Origin: DATJZG01 sp035499295
GTDB taxonomy: Bacteria > Myxococcota > Myxococcia > Myxococcales > Anaeromyxobacteraceae
DNA: 64,000 nucleotides
Assembly: GCA_035499295.1 (NCBI GenBank)
Contig: DATJZG010000080.1
Location: 1 to 64,000 of the forward strand
Reading direction: 5' to 3'
Shown here: piece by piece, positions 59,328 through 64,000 of the stretch
How the letters are laid out: each line of letters begins with the position of its first letter
Numbering within the stretch: position 1 is the stretch's first letter
The notes under the pieces: model-generated
The model's database searches: none
Told to the model about the DNA's origin: nothing
Seen by the model: only the letters and a program-made list of their open reading frames with translations
Translations under genes and position numbers: made by a program

Positions 59328-60689
59328 GTGAGGTTCGGGGTCGCCGCGCTCGGCGCCCTCGTCGCCGCCCTGTGCCCGCTCGGCGCGGCAGGCGAGGGCA
59401 CGCTGCCGCGGGCGGAGCCCCATCCGGCCTCCGAGCGGCGCACCCCGGTGGTGTCCGCGGTCGAGAAGTCCCGCGGAGCCGTGGTCAACGTGGCGGCCGA
59501 GGAGCTGGTGCGCGTCCGCCAGGGCGGGGACGTGTCGCAGTTCCTCTTCGACGAGTTCTTCGGGCGCCCGCGAGAGAGCCGCGGCTACGCCGTCACCTCG
59601 CTCGGCAGCGGCGTCATCGTGTCCCCGGAGGGCTACGTGCTCACGAACGCCCACGTGGTGGAGCGGGGCGCCCGCTTCCGGGTGCAGCTGCTCGACGGCC
59701 GGGAGCTCGGGGCCCAGGTGCTGGGGATCGACCTCGCCACCGACCTGGCGGTGCTGCGGGTCGAGACCCACGAGAAGCTGCCTTTCCTGCCGGCGGGGCG
59801 CTCCGACGACCTCATGATCGGCGAGACGGTGATCGCCATCGGCAACCCCTTCGGGCTCTCGCACACGGTCACCACCGGGGTCGTGTCCGCGCTGCACCGG
59901 CGGGCGGCCGACCGGAACCTGGCGCTCTTCGACACCATCCAGACCGACGCCTCCATCAACCCCGGGAACTCCGGCGGCCCCCTCGTGAACATCCTCGGGC
60001 AGCTCGTCGGCGTGAACACCGCCATCCTGGGCGATCGCAATGCCGGCATCGGCTTCGCCATCCCCATCGACCGGGCCCTGCGGGTGGCCGAAGACCTGAT
60101 CCGTCACGGCGAGGTGCGCGAGGCCTGGCTCGGCCTCGTCGTCGCCGACCAGCCGGTGAAGAGCGACCTCGTCCGCGAAGAGCGGGTCCGGGTGCTCGTC
60201 GCCGCGGTGGAGCGCGGGTCTCCCGCGGAGGCCGCCGGCGTGAGGAAGGGCGACGTCGTCGAGGCCGTCGCCGATCAGCCGGTGGAGAGCGCGCAGGAGT
60301 ACCGCTTCCGCATCCGCGACGTGCCACCGGGAGGCACCGCGCACCTGTCCCTGTCGCGCGGCGGCGGCCACCTCGCGGTGGCGGTGAGGACGGTGGAGCT
60401 CTCCGGGGATCGGATCGACACCCTGGTGGCCGAGCAGACCGGCATCCAGGTGCGGGAAGCGAAGGCGCAGGGGCGGGCCCAGATCGTGGTGCGGTCGGTG
60501 GAGCGCCCCAGCCCGGCGGCCGAGATGGGCCTGCAGGCCGGCGACTGGATCCGGGAGGTGAACTCGCGCGAGGTCTCGACCTTGCGGGACTGGCACCGGG
60601 CCACGGCGCAGGCGCACCGCTTCGGGAGGCTCGTCCTGCTGGTGCAGAGGGGCTACGCCGCCGAGCGCATCAGCTTCGACATGAACTAG
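59328..60689 (+). CDS. DegP/HtrA-type serine protease
   Basis: 453 residues. Signal peptide (VAALGALVAALCPLGAAG), then the trypsin-like domain with His109 (VLTNAHVV), Asp139 (LATDLAVL) and Ser215 (NPGNSGGPLV). Two PDZ domains follow, at about residues 275-355 and 370-450. Periplasmic protein quality control. GTG start two bases after the small-protein stop. The second PDZ ends exactly at the C-terminus. Confidence 0.94.
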   Translation: MRFGVAALGALVAALCPLGAAGEGTLPRAEPHPASERRTPVVSAVEKSRGAVVNVAAEELVRVRQGGDVSQFLFDEFFGRPRESRGYAVTSLGSGVIVSPEGYVLTNAHVVERGARFRVQLLDGRELGAQVLGIDLATDLAVLRVETHEKLPFLPAGRSDDLMIGETVIAIGNPFGLSHTVTTGVVSALHRRAADRNLALFDTIQTDASINPGNSGGPLVNILGQLVGVNTAILGDRNAGIGFAIPIDRALRVAEDLIRHGEVREAWLGLVVADQPVKSDLVREERVRVLVAAVERGSPAEAAGVRKGDVVEAVADQPVESAQEYRFRIRDVPPGGTAHLSLSRGGGHLAVAVRTVELSGDRIDTLVAEQTGIQVREAKAQGRAQIVVRSVERPSPAAEMGLQAGDWIREVNSREVSTLRDWHRATAQAHRFGRLVLLVQRGYAAERISFDMN

Positions 60690-60700
60690 GAGAGGAGCCC

Positions 60701-60982
60701 ATGGACGCAAACCAGTCCCACGCCGCCATCGACTTCAGCACCTTCATCCTCTCCCTGGGCTCTTCGGCGCTCGTCCATCTCGGGGAGATGGCGCATCCGG
60801 AGGCGAAGGAGCACCAGGAGAACCTCCTCCTCGCCCGCCAGACCATCGACATCCTGGCGATGCTGGAGGAGAAGACCCGCGGCAACCTCACCCCGGAGGA
60901 GTCCCGCTTCCTCCTCGACCTCCTCTCCGAGCTCCGCCTGCGGTTCGTGGAGCGCAAGAGCGGCCGCAGCGGCCCCGGTTAG
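60701..60982 (+). CDS. DUF1844 family protein
   Basis: 93 residues. The IDFSTFILSLGSSALVHLG opening and NLLLARQTIDILAMLEEKTRGNLTPEE core are diagnostic of DUF1844, a small helical family of unknown function. GGAGAGGAG precedes the ATG. Third gene of the DegP operon; its 3' end overlaps the convergent gene by four bases. Confidence 0.9.
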   Translation: MDANQSHAAIDFSTFILSLGSSALVHLGEMAHPEAKEHQENLLLARQTIDILAMLEEKTRGNLTPEESRFLLDLLSELRLRFVERKSGRSGPG

Positions 60983-61251
60983 AGACCGGCGTCGACGAGG
61001 CTCTCCGCCAGGCGCCGGATCAGGTCGCGGCGGATCACGCGGCGGGTGCGCGAGAGGGCGTCCGGGTCGGCCTGGCGACCGCGCGTCCGCTTGGCCGCTG
61101 CCGCCACCACCCACGCGATGCGGCGCGGGTCGAGCTTGGCCGGGCCGCGGCGCGGCCGCTTCAGGAAGAATCCGATTCCGCGCTGATCGAGGACGCGGTG
61201 GAGGGAGCGCCGCGCCTCGGCGGTGAGCGTGAGATCGACCACGTTCGGCAC
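60979..61251 (-). CDS. Small basic protein, unknown
   Basis: 90 residues from the GTG at 61251, Arg-rich (pI clearly basic), mostly helical: LTLTAEARRSLHRVLDQRG, then KLDPRRIAWVVAAAAKRT and RRVIRRDLIRRLAESLVDAG. No Cys and no recognisable domain; DNA or RNA binding is possible. It lies 52 bases downstream of bioD on the same strand. A longer in-frame start exists at 61425 but would run into bioD. Confidence 0.6.
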   Translation of the reverse strand: MPNVVDLTLTAEARRSLHRVLDQRGIGFFLKRPRRGPAKLDPRRIAWVVAAAAKRTRGRQADPDALSRTRRVIRRDLIRRLAESLVDAGL

Positions 61252-61256
61252 GGTTC

Positions 61257-61273
61257 GATCTCTAGGAGAGATC
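61257..61273. promoter_or_regulatory. Inverted repeat upstream of the small basic gene
   Basis: GATCTCT-AGG-AGAGATC, a perfect 7-base inverted repeat centred 14 bases before the GTG at 61251. Could be an operator or a translational hairpin. Confidence 0.35.
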
Positions 61274-61303
61274 CCGCGATCAATCCAATTTCCGGCCGCC
61301 GTC

Positions 61304-61975
61304 TCAAAAGTGGACTTCGGCCGGAAGGCGCTCCGCGAACCGCCGGGCGCGCTCGGCACCGTCGGCCAGGTGGGGAAGGGAGTCGAGCACCCGGACGCCG
61401 GTGAGGCGCTCGATCTCCGCGGCATTGTAGGGCTCGGACGGGTCGCTCGCCGGTGTGGGGCGATTCAGCACAACTCCCCGGATCTCGAGCCCCCGGACGC
61501 GGAGGATCTCGCAGGTGAGAGCGGTGTGGTTCACGGTACCCAGCCCCGCCCGGGCCACCACCAGGACGGGCATCCCCAGCGCCCAGGCCAGGTCGGCGAA
61601 GGTGCGATTCTCGGTGAGCGGGACGAGCAGCCCGCCCGCTCCCTCCACCAGGAGGGCGGCGTGGCGCCGGAGCAGCTCGCGGGCGCAGGCGAGGACGTGG
61701 TCGAAGGACACCGCCCGCCCCTCCACCCGCGCCGCCAGCGCGGGAGCGAGCGGCGCCGCGAACGCGTAGGGGCAGACGAGCTCTTCCGGGTCGTCCCCGC
61801 CGCCGGCGGCGCGGATCCGCGCGGCGTCGCTCTCCTCCCCGGGGGTGTACCCCGACTGCGCCGGCTTCATGCCGACGACGTCGAGTCCGCGCGCGCGCCA
61901 CCCGGCGACGAGCGCCACCGCCACCTCCGTCTTTCCGACCCCGGTGTCGGTGCCGGTGACGAAGAGGCCCCTCAC
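61304..61975 (-). CDS. bioD: Dethiobiotin synthetase
   Basis: 223 residues. ATP-dependent carboxylation/cyclisation of DAPA. P-loop GLFVTGTDTGVGKTEVAV, substrate Lys in GMKPAQSG, VEGAGGLLVPL and VVLNRPTP are the family motifs. The GTG start overlaps the bioA stop by four bases. No bioB or bioF gene lies in the window. Confidence 0.95.
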   Translation of the reverse strand: MRGLFVTGTDTGVGKTEVAVALVAGWRARGLDVVGMKPAQSGYTPGEESDAARIRAAGGGDDPEELVCPYAFAAPLAPALAARVEGRAVSFDHVLACARELLRRHAALLVEGAGGLLVPLTENRTFADLAWALGMPVLVVARAGLGTVNHTALTCEILRVRGLEIRGVVLNRPTPASDPSEPYNAAEIERLTGVRVLDSLPHLADGAERARRFAERLPAEVHF

Positions 61976-63357
61976 CCGAGCCTCGCCGTGGCCGCTTCGA
62001 TCGACTCGCGGGCGACGCCGGCGAGGCGCTCGAGCTCGCGCGCCTCCATCGCGGGCGGCGGCATCAGCACCACCACGTTTCCGAGCGGCCGCAGGAGGAC
62101 CCCGCGCCGCCGTGCCTCGAGGATCACCTGGTGGCCGGCGCGCGCCTCGTAGGGGTACTCCTCCTTCGTTCTCCGGTCCCGCACCAGCTCGATGCCCACC
62201 ATCAGGCCGCGCTGCCGGATCTCTCCCACCCGCTGGTGGCCGGCCAAGGGAGCGAGGGCGCGAGCGAGCGACTCCCCCTTCGCGGGCAAGCCCTCCACGA
62301 GGGCGCGCTCGCGGAAGAGGCGCAGGCTCGCCACCGCCGCCGCGCACGCGAGCGGGTTCCCGGTGTAGGTGTGGCCGTGGAAGAAGGTCCGCCTCGAATC
62401 GAAGGGGCCCAGGAAGGACTCGAAGACCTCCTCGGTGGTGAGGGTGGCGGCGAGGGGCAGGTACCCGCCGGTGAGTCCCTTCGCCACCGTCATGATGTCG
62501 GGGAGCACGCCTTCCTGCTCGACCGCGAACATGGTCCCGGTGCGGCCGAAGCCGGTGGCCACCTCGTCGCAGACGAGGAGGGCGCCGTGTCGGTCGCAGA
62601 GGGCGCGCATCCGGGCCAGGTAGCCCTTCGGCTGCGCGATCATCCCGTCCGCCCCTTGCATGACCGGCTCGAGGACGAGCGCGGCGATGCGTCCAGGGTG
62701 GCTCTCGAAGACGCGCTCCACCTCGTCGGCGCAGGCCATCGCGCACGAGGGCCAGGTCTTGCCGAGGGGACAGCGGTAGCAGTAGGGCTGCGGCGCCTGC
62801 CGCACCGGGAAGAGGAGCGGCTTGAAGATGCGGTGGAAGAGGTCGATGCCGCCGAGCGACACCGAGCCGACGGTGTCGCCGTGGTAGCCGCCGCGGATGG
62901 AGAGGAACTCCTTGCGCTCCGGCTGTCCGCGCAGCTGGAAGTGCTGGTAGGCCATCTTGAGGGCGATCTCGGCGGCGGTGGACCCGGCGTCGGAGAAGAA
63001 CACCCGGGTCAGGTTCGGCGGCGCGATCCGCACGAGCTCCTCGGCGCACTCGATGGAGGCCGAGGAGGCGAGCCCGAGGAGCGTGGTGTGAGCCACTCGC
63101 CCCAGCTGCTCCACCACCGCGCGGTCGATCTCGGGGACCCGGTGGCCGTGCACGTTGCACCAGAGCGAGGAGCAGCCGTCGAGGTAGCGGTTCCCGAGGG
63201 TGTCGACGAGGTACATCCCCTCGGCGGAGTCGATCACCACCGGATCCTCCTCCATCCACTCGAGCATCTGGGTGAAGGGGTGCCAGAGGTGCTTGCGGTC
63301 GGCCTCGGCGAGGCGCCGATGGCGCGCCTGGCGCGCCTCTCCTGGGTCGGGGCTCAT
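61972..63357 (-). CDS. bioA: Adenosylmethionine-8-amino-7-oxononanoate aminotransferase
   Basis: 461 residues. Class III PLP aminotransferase making DAPA in biotin synthesis. KHLWHPFTQM at the N-terminus is specific for BioA. Also visible: YHGDTVGSVSLGG, LLVCDEVATGFGRTG (PLP Asp) and the Schiff-base Lys in MTVAKGLTGGYLPLA. First gene of bioA-bioD. The ATG at 63357 lies 9 bases from a TAGGGT box with TTCTCA 17 bases upstream. Confidence 0.96.
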   Translation of the reverse strand: MSPDPGEARQARHRRLAEADRKHLWHPFTQMLEWMEEDPVVIDSAEGMYLVDTLGNRYLDGCSSLWCNVHGHRVPEIDRAVVEQLGRVAHTTLLGLASSASIECAEELVRIAPPNLTRVFFSDAGSTAAEIALKMAYQHFQLRGQPERKEFLSIRGGYHGDTVGSVSLGGIDLFHRIFKPLLFPVRQAPQPYCYRCPLGKTWPSCAMACADEVERVFESHPGRIAALVLEPVMQGADGMIAQPKGYLARMRALCDRHGALLVCDEVATGFGRTGTMFAVEQEGVLPDIMTVAKGLTGGYLPLAATLTTEEVFESFLGPFDSRRTFFHGHTYTGNPLACAAAVASLRLFRERALVEGLPAKGESLARALAPLAGHQRVGEIRQRGLMVGIELVRDRRTKEEYPYEARAGHQVILEARRRGVLLRPLGNVVVLMPPPAMEARELERLAGVARESIEAATARLG

Positions 63358-63366
63358 GGCGCGGTG

Positions 63367-63395
63367 ACCCTAGCGCAGGGGCGGGGTGGTGAGAA
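63367..63395 (-). promoter_or_regulatory. Promoter of bioA
   Basis: On the minus strand TTCTCA (63395-63390), 17-base spacer, TAGGGT (63372-63367) preceded by GC, ending 9 bases before the ATG. No BirA-type operator seen. Confidence 0.45.
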
Positions 63396-63427
63396 GGTGC
63401 CCCCCGGCGAGGGAGGCAGCCATGGGG

Positions 63428-64000
63428 TCAGCCGCGCGCCAGGGACCGGCGTCGCCTTCGCCCGGGTGGCCCAGGGCCCAGCCTCTCCCCGGGGCGGAGC
63501 CGTCCCGTCCGGCGCAGGGCCTCCTCCACGAAGGGGCGGCTGCGGGGGTCGCCCCAGCGGATGAGCGCTTTCTGCAGGCGCTTCTCGCGCATGTCGCGGA
63601 CGACGTGGACCGGCTTCCCGGTCATGGGATGGATCCCCGTCCAGTGGATGTCGGAGGCGAGCGTCATGGGCGTGGGCATGAAGTCCTGGACCTGCTGCGG
63701 CTTCCAGCGGTTCCTCTGGAGGTACTCGAGCAGGCGCACCGCGTCCTCGGTCGTCGACCCGGGGTGGGCGGAGATGAAGTAGGGGACGAGGTACTGCTCC
63801 TTCCCCGCCTTCCGGGAGTAGCGCGCGAACTCCTCCCGGAATCGCTCGAACTCCTCCACGCCCGGCTTCTTCATGAGGCGCAGGACCCCGTCGCAGACGT
63901 GCTCCGGGGCCACCTTGAGCTGCCCGGAGACGTGGTGGCCGACGAGCTCCTCCAGGTAAGCCTGGCCGCTCCTCGAGTCGGCGTGGGCGAGGTCGTAGCG
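63428..64000 (-). CDS. YgiQ-type radical SAM protein, C-terminal part (5' end outside window)
   Basis: The frame is open to the right edge, giving 191 residues of the C-terminal end. QAYLEELVGHHVSGQLKVAPEH, PYFISAHPGSTTEDAVRLLEYL, VQDFMPTPMTLASDIHWTG and MREKRLQKALIRW are typical of YgiQ (UPF0313/DUF3362). The radical SAM CxxxCxxC motif would lie upstream, outside the window. The extreme C-terminus is a short basic tail. Function of YgiQ is not established. Confidence 0.9.
   Translation of the reverse strand, partial: RYDLAHADSRSGQAYLEELVGHHVSGQLKVAPEHVCDGVLRLMKKPGVEEFERFREEFARYSRKAGKEQYLVPYFISAHPGSTTEDAVRLLEYLQRNRWKPQQVQDFMPTPMTLASDIHWTGIHPMTGKPVHVVRDMREKRLQKALIRWGDPRSRPFVEEALRRTGRLRPGERLGPGPPGRRRRRSLARG

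Overview
This 64 kb window is very GC-rich bacterial chromosome. Codons end mostly in G or C, and GTG and TTG starts are common. Gene content points to the Myxococcota, most likely an Anaeromyxobacter-like lineage: a Ser/Thr kinase with a zinc ribbon, a dense 12-heme cytochrome, a CbcL-like cytochrome b/c fusion, an NtrC-type two-component pair, PilZ and DUF1844 proteins, and a giant Cys-module/FG-GAP lipoprotein. This assignment is inference; no 16S rRNA gene is present. I see no rRNA, tRNA, insertion sequence, prophage or CRISPR array. Coding density is high and no gene-free stretch exceeds about 260 bases.

Layout. 1-2617 (minus): a methyltransferase/coiled-coil protein cut by the left edge, and a membrane-anchored unknown. 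2760-7883 (plus): a housekeeping block ispE-spoVG-prs-rplY-pth-rpsF-rpsR-rplI. 7964-12473: Ser/Thr kinase (minus), mreB and a small membrane protein (plus). 12698-18281: a respiratory cluster with a 7-heme cytochrome c/cytochrome b fusion, a convergent 12-heme cytochrome, and a histidine kinase/sigma-54 activator pair. A -24/-12 (sigma-54) promoter candidate lies just upstream of the fusion gene. 18301-22177 (minus): an M16 peptidase pair and a RecB/Cas4-like nuclease. 22435-27694: response regulator, glgC, methyltransferase, membrane protein, ogt, small membrane protein, ankyrin protein. 27666-32243: UvrD/PcrA helicase, RNase J, YajQ.

32350-37878 (minus) is a 1,842-residue lipoprotein with about 30 eight-cysteine modules followed by a seven-blade FG-GAP propeller. 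38046-45120: rimO-esterase-HAD, lolA, DsbA-like isomerase, lipoprotein, an AmmeMemoRadiSam-type radical SAM enzyme and a GT39-like transferase. 45275-54388 (plus): metH, then a three-gene RND heavy-metal efflux operon. 54385-56892: LEA-type lipoprotein, PilZ protein, dnaB. 56942-59057 (minus): thiE, a class I glutamine amidotransferase, thiD. 59143-60982 (plus): a 60-aa protein, a DegP-like protease, DUF1844. 60979-63357 (minus): bioA, bioD and a small basic protein. 63428-64000: the C-terminal part of a YgiQ-type radical SAM protein, cut by the right edge.

Regulatory pattern. Many promoters read TTGNNN-16/19-TANNNT, and the -10 hexamer is often preceded by GC (GCTATA). At eight or more singly transcribed genes the -10 box ends only 6-11 bases before the start codon and no Shine-Dalgarno is visible, suggesting leaderless or nearly leaderless mRNAs. 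Ribosomal and operon genes instead carry leaders with GGAG-type sites. An internal spoVG promoter inside ispE is encoded by codons that look rare for such a genome (CTT GAA, CCT ATA). All functional calls come from reading motifs; no database search was run.
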